Below are positions 1 through 12,834 of a stretch of DNA of 64,000 bases, in pieces (position 1 is the stretch's first letter; each line of letters begins with the position of its first letter). The position numbers and the translations under genes were made by a program. The notes under the pieces were generated by a model. That model did not search any database and was not told the origin of the DNA. It worked only from the letters and a program-made list of their open reading frames with translations. Where the stretch lies: NCBI GenBank assembly GCA_003254905.1, contig QANU01055118.1, positions 16,087-80,086 on the forward strand, in the 5' to 3' direction. This stretch comes from Nissolia schottii. Its lineage: Eukaryota > Streptophyta > Magnoliopsida > Fabales > Fabaceae.

Positions 1-1383
1 TTTCACTATTTTAACAGTTACTGTGGTTTTCTTATGCTGAAAATTATAAAGTAACAGAGAACGCCGTTGGAAGAAAGATTTATTATATAGTTTTTTTTTT
101 TTTGAAAAATATTGTAAAATTACCTCTTTTAATGTCAGTGTCAATTAAGAACCTTAATTTAAAATTTATTGATTAAAGACTTTAACTTTATTTTGAATAC
201 TAATTAAGGACCTCAAGCAAACCCTAATGATATGATCATTAATACAATGGACATTATTGTAATATTGAATGCCCTAGTAGAAATCATTCCATTCATCCAA
301 AAACATTTGTACTACTTACTACCAATTGCAAATGGCCGAAGAAAGTAAAAGATATTACTCCTTCAATATCTCTCATTTTGAGTAAAAGAACTTGGTTCAA
401 ATTGCTTGTCATTTTGTATGTTACTCTCACAATGCAATGGGACATTTATCACAAATTTGATTCATTTGTGACCGTACATCACATTAGTTGAATCAAATCA
501 GAAGCTGTATACGTGTAATTGTGTATATTATGAGATAATTTTATTCACAATACATTGCATTAGTTGAGATAAATTAAATGAATAAAATAATCATTAAAAT
601 TATATTACCTTAATTTAGGCATTTATAAAATAATAATTGAATGAATATTTTTTTTAAAGTTCGGAGAAATTATTTAATATTTTTATAAAATTTATTTTTT
701 TTAAAAATATTTTTGTGAAATTAATTTTAGTTGAATGTGAAAATTAAAATGTTAAAGCACTTGTGATATGAAAATACAAGAGCATGAAAGATTAAAAAAA
801 ATAATGATATTTTTATCATTTTAAAGTAAGTTGTCACAAATATTTTAAAAATGTCATTAGGCGGAGCTCAAGAGAGTCACAATACAAAGTTACAAATAGA
901 AGAGATGTGAGTGTAATTTCACTAAATCTTATGAGAGGTTAGTATAGTTTATCCTACAATAAATTAGTCATTTAAGAAGAGTATTTTGAAAAACAATTTT
1001 ATTATCCATCACTAATTTTGGATTTCTTAATTACTGTGTGAATAGCTAAAGTGAAAAATAATTTGAATTAGAAAAAGTAATACCTTTCCAACACAATTAA
1101 GGGTGTAATTGAACCCAGTTTGTTTTAGGAAAAAACGAATCCAAATCAATCAATTATGGTTGGTTTAGCGATTTTTTGTGTCCAAACTCGAATGAAACCG
1201 AACTAACCACAATAAAACAAGGGTCTTCACACGATTATTATTATTATTCTTGTTCTAGCAAATCAAAATGAAAAAAATAATCAAGATTTTTTATTTTTTA
1301 TTTTATAAATTCTCAATTTTCTAACTCTTTTAATTTTTGTATAAATATTCTATTTGATAATATTAATTAAACTATATAACTAC
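1..1383. other. AT-rich intergenic DNA
   Basis: No convincing coding region, RNA gene or complete transposon was found. The stretch is AT-rich with many short A and T runs. It ends at the TG of the candidate solo LTR. Confidence 0.6.
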
Positions 1384-1807
1384 TGTTACAAGCAATTCAG
1401 GCATACCGAGATAGTTTGCATCTCTTACCTTTGGTTGGATCCAAAGGGAGGTTGATGCCAATGAACGTGATGGTGATGAGAACGTTCTTGGTCGGCTGAG
1501 GTGGTACTTACAAAAGCCACTCTAACGCCCAAGTTGAGTGAATTATGAGGTGATAATGGTCTAAGACCTACGTAGTAAGATGTCATTTTTATAGTCTAAG
1601 TGTGGATGTTTATGATTCTATAATGTTCATAAGCTTTTATAAGGCTTTATGTTAGATTTGTAATGCTCATAAGCTTTACGAGAACTTATGTCGAATTTTG
1701 TAACGTTCATAACGCTCGCAAGTCATTAAGGCGCGCGATGAGAGATCTGGTTGAACGTCTAGTCATATATATTAAGCCTAAGTCCTTGTTAGATTTATTC
1801 TGTAACA
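1384..1807. mobile_element. probable solo LTR (retrotransposon remnant)
   Basis: The 424-bp segment begins TGTTACA and ends TGTAACA, an inverted TG...CA terminus typical of plant LTRs. It is flanked by ACTAC on the left (1379-1383) and ATTAC on the right (1808-1812), a 5-bp target duplication with one mismatch. Inside are three degenerate copies of a unit built on TAATGCTCATAAGCTTT (about 1619-1720). No retrotransposon coding sequence adjoins it, so it reads as a solo LTR. The imperfect duplication leaves real doubt. Confidence 0.5.
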
Positions 1808-2102
1808 ATTACTGTAACTTATTAAAAAATAGTAATTAAGGTTGATCGAATCAAGATTCAAGTCATCAAGTTTAAATTTGAAAAATCCAATACCAAACCT
1901 TACGTGACTTTAACAAACTCAAATGACCTAATTGTACGTTTGGGTTGACCGAATTGCTCCAAGTAGATTACACTAGAATTGAACTACTTACATTTGAACT
2001 CGGTTAGATATAAGTAATTCAATTATCTAAATGAACTAAATGAAATGAATTGTCAAAATGAAATAAATTAATTGACACCAAAGTTAAATTCAAATGGATA
2101 AT

Positions 2103-3585
2103 TGTTGAAAGATTTTTACACTCTCTTCGTTTAATAATATATCATTCTTTACAGTTTTCAGATCCTCAAGGAATCCAATTGCAGTATAGTCGGGTATAGT
2201 CATATCCACATGGAGTTGCAAACATACCGTTCTTGAGTTTGTTAATTAAACAATAAGGTGAAGGATTGGTAATTTGATTGATATTTAAATAAACTAAATA
2301 AAGAACATAAAAGATAAATAGGCAACAAATCAGAGGTAGATCAGGAAGTTTGTTGAGAATTGATCCTATTATAGTTTCATGTATCCATTTACTTAGTACA
2401 ACAGAATTATCATTTCATTGATTCATCGCTACCAGTTCTTAACTTGTTCATTTCTTTCGAGCATGAAAAGATCATCAGGTTTCCTTTACTATGCTATCAC
2501 TTTCGTGCACAAACTTAACAAAGTAGACCAACGTTATTCCAGATGTTAAAACGACTAATAACCCTAATTCTATTTCTAGCAATTAGTTTTATTAGATGAA
2601 TGGATATAGTTCCAACTTATGATGCCGCTTTCGTGCGCAATCATTTAGTTTGAAATCATGCTTTAGGTAGCTAAGCTAAAACAAACATTAAGCATAAAAG
2701 CGATTCAAGCAAATCATAGAAAGTGATAAATTCATAATGCAAAAGTTACATGGATACAATCATACTATAATAATCATCAAAATCCCAACAACAAGAGGAT
2801 TAGAAATTCATCTTATAAGAGAATCTCAGAGGCAAGGTGATGGACGCTTACCAAGACACGTTCTCACGCTGTCATGACAACGACTGCCGTGCTTCCTCGA
2901 TCACTCTTGGCTCCTTCACTGGCCTCATCTTTGTTGCTAAACTAACCTAAGATTTGAAGTACAAAAGAGATTGAATAGAAAAGGATTCTGAATGGGAGAA
3001 GGGATGCCTTGGATGAGTGCCTCGGGTCCTCTATTTATAGGCAAAATTCTCCAGGTCCGTTCAGCGGCCAAGTACATTCGCTGAGCGATTTAGGTACCAC
3101 CGCTGAGCGGCCAGGGTTCTTCTGCTTAGCGGTTTGCAGAGCAGGGGCGACTACAGGCTGTCATGGCGGCTACAGTTGGTGGGGGCGCCAGCTTTTGCAG
3201 GGTGGCGCCAACTGTGGCGGCTGGCTTAGCTGGCCTCATAAATGCACCGGCTGCAAATGGCTTAGTGGGTACGACCGCTGAGCGGCCGGGGTCCATTCGC
3301 TGAGTGGTGCTTGTCTTGTTCTGCCGCTGAGCGGAATGTTATTACCGCTGAGCGGTTTCTTTGATCTTGTCCTTTTTCGGTTCTTCCGTCCCCTTTGGTT
3401 TCCGCTTCATTCTTTGTGGGATTTTCCTTGCTTTCATCTTTTTGACATGTTTGTATTTATCTTTAGAATATATTATAAATCCTACAAAAATGGGAAATTT
3501 AGTCAGATATTTCTTTAAAATAGGTGTCATTTTACTGGCTAAATTTTGCGCAAATATGACACTTAACAATAATCACTTTTCAACA
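2103..3585 (-). mobile_element. LTR-like retroelement block with CGCTGAGCGG palindromes
   Basis: The block opens TGTTGAAAG and closes CTTTTCAACA, so its ends are inverted copies like LTR ends; read on the minus strand it begins TGTTGAAAAGTG and ends ATCTTTCAACA. From about 3055 to 3360 it contains at least eight perfect or near-perfect copies of the palindrome CCGCTGAGCGG, in a patch much richer in GC than its surroundings. A CTATTTATAGG motif lies near 3032. No matching 5-bp target duplication was seen (ATAAT on the left, CATTT on the right), so the exact boundaries are uncertain. It stops about 150 bp before the histone deacetylase start codon. Confidence 0.45.
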
Positions 3586-3738
3586 CATTTTATCTTTGTT
3601 GTAAAATAATTTTCCACAAATTAAAAAAAAAAGAAAAAGAAAAAAGAAAAGAAAGAAAAATTGGGGGTGCGAGAACATAGGTGCACTAAAGTTGGTGATA
3701 ATTGTGGAGTGAGTAACGACCGCAAGTTCCTGTGTCCA

Positions 3739-6700
3739 ATGTCCATCCGCTCACTGCCTCGCTCTCCTCCTCCTGGTAACCTTACTCTTCTTTTAGCCCA
3801 AATTAAAAATTATCCTAATTTATTTAATCATTCAATGCGTCTCTTAGGGTTTTCTTTACGTGATGCCAATTTGGCTGCAAATTGAAGTAGAAATGAAAAT
3901 TGTTCCCTCAAAGGAGCTTGAAATTGTGCTGTGCTTGTATCAGGGAATGTGTTCTCTCTTGCGGGCCATCACGTAAGCAAGCGGAAAGGTAGTAATAATG
4001 TATGTGATTTGGGTATGAGAGTTTCTGGTAATAGGTTATTATTCCACAAGAGCCAGAGTGGTGGCAGCAACAAGTGTTACCAGAAATGTTTAGGAGCATC
4101 GATATCATGTTCAGCCGGTGTTAGTAGGAATGATTCTTCTCTGCCGTCCATTGAGCAGTTAACCGATGCACGGCTCATATATTCGGTTGCTCCAGCCATG
4201 GGCCACAACCAGGTATATCATTATATGTACCTGCATTCTTGTTTGTTTGTTTGTTTGGAAATTGTGAATTTGTATTTGAGGGTAATTTAAGTCTGAAGAA
4301 GATCCTCAACTTCACCAGTTTTGCGGTTTACAATTGTTTTGAATTCAGAATCTTGAAGTTGGTTTCCATTCATTGACAGGAGTCTCATCCAGAATCACAT
4401 TTCAGAGTTCCTGCAATTGTGGATGCTCTTGAAGAAATGAAGCTTACTTCAAAGGTACTAAAACTGGATGGTATTGTAAGAACTGTATTGTGATTAGTCA
4501 TACTTGTATATTAGCATCAAATAATGTAGCGTATTAATTTCCACATTAATTTGATTTTCTGAATTGTTCAGTTTCGTGGCTCTGAGGTTATTGAACTTCA
4601 ACATTTTGAGCCTGCTTCAGTAGATGACATTGCAAGTGTGCATGCAAGAGCCTATGTTTTTGGCCTTGAGAAGGTGACCCTTTTTTCCTCTTCTAAAGGT
4701 TTCCCATGCTTCAGTTATTCATTCTACAATATTTATTTTCTATATTAGTGCTACTTGATTACTTTCGTAAGATACGTGCTTTGCTTCTGATTCTGTGCAC
4801 TAATCAAATCAAGTTGGCTGGGTTTTTATGCTTGAATACATGTCTCACTAATGTCTTCCTATTAATACATTCTCTCGTATCCTAGTTTTTAGTTCAAATT
4901 TTCACCATCATTGTCCCTTGCCACTATTTCTATGATCCTTGAGTATTTCATACAACACAACAGCCTTTTCACATTAGGTGGGGTTGGCTACATGGCGCTG
5001 TTTCTGTGATCCTTAAGCATTTCATAATTTGTAATTAATTCGACTTTAATGTGGCACAAAAAATTCTAGTTCTGAACTTTGATATTTTTCTTCTGGTTTT
5101 GCCAGGCTATGGATCAAGCTTCAGAGAAGGGCCTAATTTTCATTGATGGTTCTGGACCAACCTATGCTACTGCCACTGTAAGTTCTATGCTCACAGCTTT
5201 ATCTTCCTTTCCCAAGTTCACAGTGCTTGCAGAAAATCATTATATTCTTAACACTTCATTTTTAATTCTTTGTGGCCGAAGATTACATTTATCCTGTAGA
5301 AGATCATGATGATTGTCATTTTTTTGCTTGCTTATGTTGGTATTTAATGATGCAGACCTTCCAGGAGTCAATTGTTGCAGCTGGTGCTGGATTAGCCTTA
5401 ATTGACTCAGTGGTGATCTCTCAACCTGGCATGTCCATGTCTTGGTGATAATCTCTGTGTGTGTTTTAGGGAGGGGTAAGTGGGTGGATACGGATATGTA
5501 CATACATGTTTCTTCTTGTGATGTACATACTGAAAATGATTGTTTCATTTTTTGCTGGAAATTTGGGTCTTTGCTATATATTGGAACCAGATATTGACTG
5601 AGTATTGCATATATGTACCTTTTTCTTTTATCTTTCAATGTTTTGAAGAGGTGGGGAGTCACAAATATAACAAGTTTAGGAACCAAATTCTGTGTGTTCC
5701 GATCAGGTTTTTCGTGTCCAGTATATTCTAATTTGCTGGAGATATAAAACACACTCCTGGGCCTTCACCTACAAGCTTAAGCTTTTAGAAACATGGTACC
5801 AAACCTCTTTGACTGAGTGGTCAAGAGTTTGATCCTTGTCACCCTTATTCTTCATGATTAAGTTGAGTTTCAGAACATGGTGAAGGTCACACGCATTGTA
5901 TATGCTTCAAGCTTAAAGGTATATCGCGTGTGAAGCATTATGCTAGAGATATAAAAGCATTCTTGGCCTTCTCCTAATAGTAAGCTTTTAGGATAGTTGA
6001 TCTTTATCGTAAACTAGGGATTGTACTTCTTATTTGGATATAATTTTCTATTATTCAATTTCATATTCAGGTTGCAGCATCAAAGAAAAGAAGAGATCCA
6101 CCCACTGGTTTTGCTTTGATAAGACCCCCAGGACACCATGCTGTTCCACAAGGACCAATGGGCTTTTGCGTTTTCGGAAATGTGGCCATTGCAGCTCGTT
6201 ATGCTCAGCGCGTTCATGGACTAAAGCGTGTATTCATATTTGACTTTGATGTTCACCATGGGAATGGCACAAATGATGCTTTCTATGATGATCCAGATAT
6301 ATTTTTCCTTTCAACCCATCAAGTAAGCTACAAGTTTTGTCCATGGCTCTGGTTATATTTTCTTGTGCTGCTTCATTGATTCTGAAATGCAATCTGTTAC
6401 TCGGTGGCTCTTTTTTCTTCATGTGATGTTAGCTTATTGAGTTTCTAGAAGCCATCTTAGTCAAAATTATCTTCGGTTCAAATTTGTTAAGGTTCTTGAA
6501 ATTGTGTTTATATTAAATTAACAATTCTGAATTATTGCAGAGTTAATTTTTATTTTACTAACTTAGAACTGATGTGTGGTGGTGGGAAATGTGGTACTAT
6601 TATAAGATAGAAAGATTACCATCAAATCTTTGGCTTCTATTTGGGTATCTGGAAGCTCATCGACAGTGTTGTATACAGTGCCACCTTTCATTATACTATT

Positions 6701-8059
6701 TCATGCACCATAATCGGAGAGCTCTAACACAATTCGTTTAAATTCCAAAAAGCTATCTACCTTTATAGTCGCCTGGTGTAACATATTTGTTAATTGGCAT
6801 TCTTCTGAGGCCTTGACAATTACACAGTAGCGGTCCATCTTTCAGGATTCTGTAATTGGTGAAGCCAAAATTTCAGTTTTCAACTATCTTTTCTTTTGTA
6901 ATTCTTTATGTGTAAACTAAGATTAAATAATTTCTTTATTTCTGGATGGCATATAGGTAGTTTCCACTCCACACTTCTTTTGTTACTTTCACTTAGGTTT
7001 CTTGGATTCTATCAAACCAAGATTCCTTTATTTCATCATGCACTAAAATCTAATGCTTTTATGGCTCAGGATGGAAGCTATCCAGGTACTGGTAAATTTG
7101 ATGAAGTGGGTAGTGGAGCTGGTGCAGGAACCACTCTGAATCTGCCTCTTCCTGGAGGCTCAGGTGATACAGCTATTAGAACTGTGTTCGATGAAGTCAT
7201 TGTACCATGTGCTCAAAGATTTAAGCCAGACATCATCCTTGTTTCTGCTGGGTGAGTCTTTCTTCAACTCGTTCTCTTCGGTACAATAGCGTTTGCTAAG
7301 CTTCTCAAAACAAAAAATACAGAGACATAGCATATACGCGTCCCCTGTGTCCTCCATTTTTGGAGGTATAGAAACTAGTTTAAAGATTGTCCTTGGACAT
7401 GTCTCATGTATTCTTCTTTTTTAGATGTACAGAAATTAGTTAAAAAATTATCCTAAAATAAAGAAAATTTTTAAGTTTTATGTATTCATTTTCTTCGTTA
7501 AACATGTTTTTATCTCTATTGTCTCCGTATTTTTTGTTCTGTGACGCTTGCCACAAATCAGATAATTACTTAAATCAAATTCTGAGTTGCATTTCAGCAT
7601 GCAGGTGAATTATTGGGTTTATGAGCACACTTGCAAGCTTAATTATAGCATGAAATTTTGATTGGATTCTTAATACAGTAACAAGGCTCCTTCTCCTAAA
7701 TTTTTGGCAATCTTGTTATTACATTTTGGAATTTAATGTGAATTTCATTTGTTGTCAGGTATGATGGCCACGTGTTGGATCCACTAGCTAATCTTCAATA
7801 CACAACTGGAACATATTACATGCTTGCGTCCAGTATTAAACAACTAGCAAAAGATTTATGTGGAGGCCGATGTGTGTTTTTCTTGGAAGGAGGATACAAT
7901 CTCAAGTCTCTTTCACATTCAGTGGCAGACACATTCCGTGCTCTTCTTGGGGACCCAAGCTTGGCATCTGAGTTTGATGACCCCAATATTTTGTATGAAG
8001 AGCCATCAACAAAGGTCAAACAAGCAATTCAGAGGATAAAATCCATTCATTCCCTGTGA
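3739..8059 (+). CDS. HDA14: class II histone deacetylase, HDA14 type, plastid-targeted
   Basis: Nine exons: 3739-3775, 3944-4212, 4380-4454, 4572-4673, 5106-5177, 5356-5412, 6071-6322, 7070-7251, 7759-8059. They join in frame to 448 residues, near the length expected for HDA14. All introns are GT-AG. Zn2+-dependent deacetylase signatures are visible: RPPGHH around residues 222-227, [10 protein letters not shown] with the likely zinc ligands D264 and H266, and SAGYDGH with D351 as third ligand. The first ~90 residues are Ser-rich and poor in acidic residues, fitting an organelle transit peptide. In Arabidopsis, HDA14 removes acetyl groups from lysines of chloroplast stromal proteins; that role is inferred here by family. 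The start was chosen as the first ATG in the open frame; the 37-nt first exon is the least certain part. An LTR-like block lies just upstream. Confidence 0.9.
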
Positions 8060-11000
8060 TATTGTTGAAAATCAGAACCTGACATCATGGCATATTATTG
8101 CTAGTACTTAGTTTTTCATGTTCCATACATAACTTGCATGATCCACTTGTCACATAGAAGCCAAGCCATTGTACAGTGTTGCATCATTTGCATGTGGTCG
8201 TGGAACAAGAACTCTCTGGTCATGAGATGCTATGTATCCATATAATATTGATCATGCATAGTCATTATACTGAAGTTGTTCCTGTCTTGTCTGATATACA
8301 AGATACATATTGTTAACTTTTTACTGTTAAAGACAACTATACAAAAAATATAATCCTTATAAATTTTTAGTAGAATTTAGCTAGATTGAAGTGGTTACTT
8401 GATGTGACGCGGTTTTACTGTTTAAGTACTAATTTATTACTGTTTATCTACATTTCAGTAAGTCAAAATTTCTGGTATAAAAAAGTAGCTAATAACACCG
8501 ATTAATATTGTGTCCCACCTTCCCTCTCTCTAATCCTTTCTTTCAATTGAGAACTTATTAACAAAAGAAAAGATTAATTAACTGTTTTTTATTTTGTCTA
8601 CCAAAATGGTTCTTTTAATTATTTATAAATGGATGGACCACTAATCGGATAACAATCATAATTTGAACACAAAAACATCTACTCTCAAATAAAGATCACT
8701 GCAACTCAGAAAGGCTTATCGATTTCAAAGAGAGGAATGGTTTTTACTTTGTTGCGCATGCGCTAAATAATAAGAAATAATAGGATGATAATTATTTTAG
8801 GCTACACTCACAAAGGTGTATGATTTAGTGTAGTGGAACTTACAGTAAATTTCACATTTTTGTAAGTATAGTTATCTCAAAATTAATCTAAATAATTGTC
8901 ACCATAATATTAATCCTAAATAATATTCCATTATGACATGGTAGGGATTCACAGCATGAGATGGATTCTATGCCTACTTATAATAAAATTAGGAACCACT
9001 ATTTACCTTTTGGTGTTCACACTTTTCTTATCTGGTTAACACATATTACTATGTAAATAAAAACATTATGAAATGACACATTACATTTCAATACTTAAAT
9101 TTCAATATTAAAACTTTAGCACTATAACCAAAGGAAAAAAACTATAGTATACTGAATTTCTAATTATCAAGATTTTAAACTAAATTAAACACACTGTAGA
9201 CGTAGTCAGATTCAAAAATAACAGGCTTATGGAATGATAAAGAAGGAAGCCATCCAAGTTACACATTTGGTGGGGTTTGGTGGTGCCTTCCTTGGTGTGG
9301 TGACAATAATAAACTGATGACAAAGACAGTGAGCAGCTCAAAACTTTCTTTGTGGAATAAAAAGCAACAATTTTTAAAAACCCTTCATGTCAAAAAATGA
9401 CACGTCCGGGTAGAAGAAGGTTAAAGAATCCGCGCTTTAGTTATTTTCACATTGAAAAGGTGCTTTTGAAACTAAAGCATGTTTTTTTGATATAGCTTTT
9501 AGACACTTCAATCCACATCATAAAAATAAATCTGTACCCAAAAATATATATACTCATATAATAAGCAAATAAGGGTAGATTTGAGTTATATTAAATTGAT
9601 TTTAATTAAGTAATAATGAATAAAAAATATTTTTAAAGACATTTTCTCAATTTAACATTTTCAGAAAATGTTTGTTGATTTAAATAGTTCAACACTTGTT
9701 CTTCTTAAGTATGATTCGATTGAAATACTATTTTTCTTCCCTTAAAAATTAAGAGGTTTATTCTATTATGTTTCTTTTTAAAAAAGCTATTAATGAGACT
9801 TTGTTTATACTAGCTGAACATTGTGAAGTCTCGGTGGGATGAGACATCCTTGTTGTACTTCTTTGAGCGTGTTTAGTGTCATTTTATACAAGAAGTTGCG
9901 TTACTTACCGGAAAAAAATATTTTTAGGTTTCATTCGTGTGGTTGAAAAAAAAATTACCCCGTAATGAGTCAATCTAGTTCAAGCTAGATTAAGTAAAGT
10001 TCAACAAATTTTAAATACTGTAATTTTAATTAAAAAAATCACTTACATAATCAAAATTCACTGTTATTATTGGCTCATCGTTAACTAAATATATATAGAT
10101 TGAGGGCGAGTTAAAACAATAGAAGAATCCAGCAAGTGTCACTGTTTCCCCATGATACATGTTGTTTCTTTCCTAGCATATGAATTTGAAGGGCCAAAGG
10201 TAGGGGATAAGGTTTCCTTCAAAGTGCCATAATAATAATGATAAAAAGCAAAGATAGTTAAATAAGAACACTTGTTCAATATATGGATCAGCTTAGTGCC
10301 GGATAAAGTTGTGACCTACCAACAACTGCATGACGCAGGGGCACACACACAACCTTTTATCCTTTAGTGAACCGTAATCATAGCTAACAAAATATGAAAT
10401 AGATACCTTATGAAGTCATGTCCCACTATTATTGGTTAATTTGTTTACGTAATGCAAGCCAGGTTTCCCACGCTGTGCTATGTTGTGTTTGCTCTATTTG
10501 GCTGATTAATGGCTATAGAATAACGTTAATTTGTAATGTACTACTACAAATAGATGGAAAGATTGTAGGGAATATGAAGTTGGTGGAGGAATAGGACTCA
10601 TGATCTTATAATTGGTGTGCAGCTGGCACACCCTAGCATACTAGAAGTGCTACTTTTTTTTAAGTCATAACATTAATTAAGAAGCGGAAGATAAGGAGGG
10701 AAAACGGAAAAAAAATACTTTCTTTTACTTTTTATTTAACTTATTATCCAACTTATTTTACGTAGATTTTTGTTAAAATTTAATTTTAGGTTATAAAAAT
10801 GTAAGACTCTCACTCATGTCTCTTTATAAAAAATAATAAAGGTTAATTTATGTCTATATTTCATGTTTTCAATTTATTTATTTACTACTTTTTTTAAAAG
10901 TTTTTGTGAAAAAAATTGAAAATGAAATAAAAATCTTATTTCTTATTTTCAATGTTTTTTTTCACAAAATTATGAAACATGAAATGAAAATATAAATCAA

Positions 11001-12834
11001 CAGACCCTAAATTTTTGTATATAGTGTGTCTAAAATATCTTCTTAATTTAAAATCACACTTACGTCTAATTTAAAATTACTATGGAAGACAAGCTCAAAC
11101 GCTGAGATAATTTAAACTAACATGCTAAGTAAAAAATTACAAAAACGAATTAAACGTCACATTATGACCTAAAATCTTAGTACATTAGTTTCTTAATCAT
11201 ATTAAATATATATTTTTCACTTTGTTCAAACTTAACCGACATAAAACCTTTTACAATCACCCTTAAAACCACAACCATTACAACTCATGACATTATTAAA
11301 ATTTTAAAATTAGGAAGATTTTTAGGTTAATCAGATAGGAGGAAACATTAATATTTTTGTTTTACATACCTTCTTGATTTGAAGTGTCGTGGTATTAGCA
11401 ATTTTCACTAGAGGAACCGGCCCAATTTGAGTGATCAAGATTCCCTATTGATGTGGACAGCTAGAAGTAAAATGGCTCTAATAGGCATTCAAAGCCTCAA
11501 CAGTTTACCATATAGTCTTGCAATAATCAAAATTTCTAATGGGACGTTTCCTTTAAAAAAAAATAGTTAATGATTTGATCATGAGAGTGCAGGGGGTGTC
11601 CACTATCAACAGCCCTAAGGTTGTACACCTTGTCGATAAGGTGGATTAAAATGATTAATGATTGTAAACATATGGCGAAGACTATCCCCATGTCATGCCA
11701 TTCAAAAGGGTGAAAAGATCAATTTTTGTCAGGTCTCTTGAGGCCCATCATTTAGATGTATCCACACACTAGCACATTTTTTTTGACCAAATCTGAGATG
11801 TCACTGATTTAGTTACAACGGTCATTTCATGCTAGGTAGTGATAGATATGCTTAAGAGTAATTGAGTAAAAGAGTGCCTTAAACAGTGATTAATTAAGGT
11901 GCTCTATCAATGATCAAATGTTTACATGCGCGTCTTTACTTTTTTGAGAGGTTTAATCTCTGAGCACTGTCATGAATAAGAGTAGGTTTATTTAAGATTT
12001 AAACTTTGATCCTTCCTTAAAGAGTAAAACTTGCAAAACCGATTAGTTAATTAAAGTTAACCTTAATTACTTAAACTAAGCTAGCACCAAACATGCTCAT
12101 AGTTTTGAATAACCCTAATGTTGTTTAGATCAATCACGACAACCACATCACCGTTCATCTTTTATATATCGTGTTGTTTAACAGAACTCATTATATAAAT
12201 AAGTCAATAAGTTAAACATAAAATACTGATTGAACTTAAAAGATAGTAATGTTTTCATATTAAAAACTATAAAACAAAGATGAAATCATATTTCCCCGTG
12301 TGAATCTGCATGCAAATTCACCAGATTAGTTGATAGAAAACTGACTTGTCATGGATCAGGCCAGCTAGGGTGAGTAAAGTAATTAACATTAAGAAAAATG
12401 ACAAAAATATGTACCAAAAGAGAGAAAAAAAAGGGAATGAATTAAAAAATGCATTTATATTGCGCAGGTTTCTTGAATTCCCATAATCCTTATCCTAGAT
12501 TACTTAAATAGTAGTGAAGCACAATAATTTGATGTTAACTTAAATGATCAATTATAGCTAACTTCTATTGTTAGCTATATAGCTAGCTAGCTACCATCCA
12601 TGGCCGGCATTGTTTGGCCCTACTTTCTTATGATGGTATTCCACGTACCGCCGCCTTTCTTCTAACACCTCAATGCATTTTTTGAAAATCATAATTCGGT
12701 ATCTCTCTATCCCTTACTATAAGTAATTAACAACTATATATATATTTAGTGACAAACTTGACCATTGTACCAAAGTCCACCATATTTGATATATACAAAG
12801 TAAAAAAGACGAAGAAAGAAATACCAAAATTAAT
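8060..12834. other. gene-poor intergenic region
   Basis: The first ~250 bases are probably the 3' untranslated region of the histone deacetylase gene. The rest is AT-rich with no open frame resembling a protein family and no complete transposon recognised. The last ~150 bases, with a TATA-like CTATATATATA near 12734, probably hold the promoter and leader of the NAC gene. Confidence 0.5.

Noticed and set aside
3009..3281. A 90-codon protein upstream of HDA14
   Set aside because: It translates the palindromic retroelement patch and has no family resemblance.
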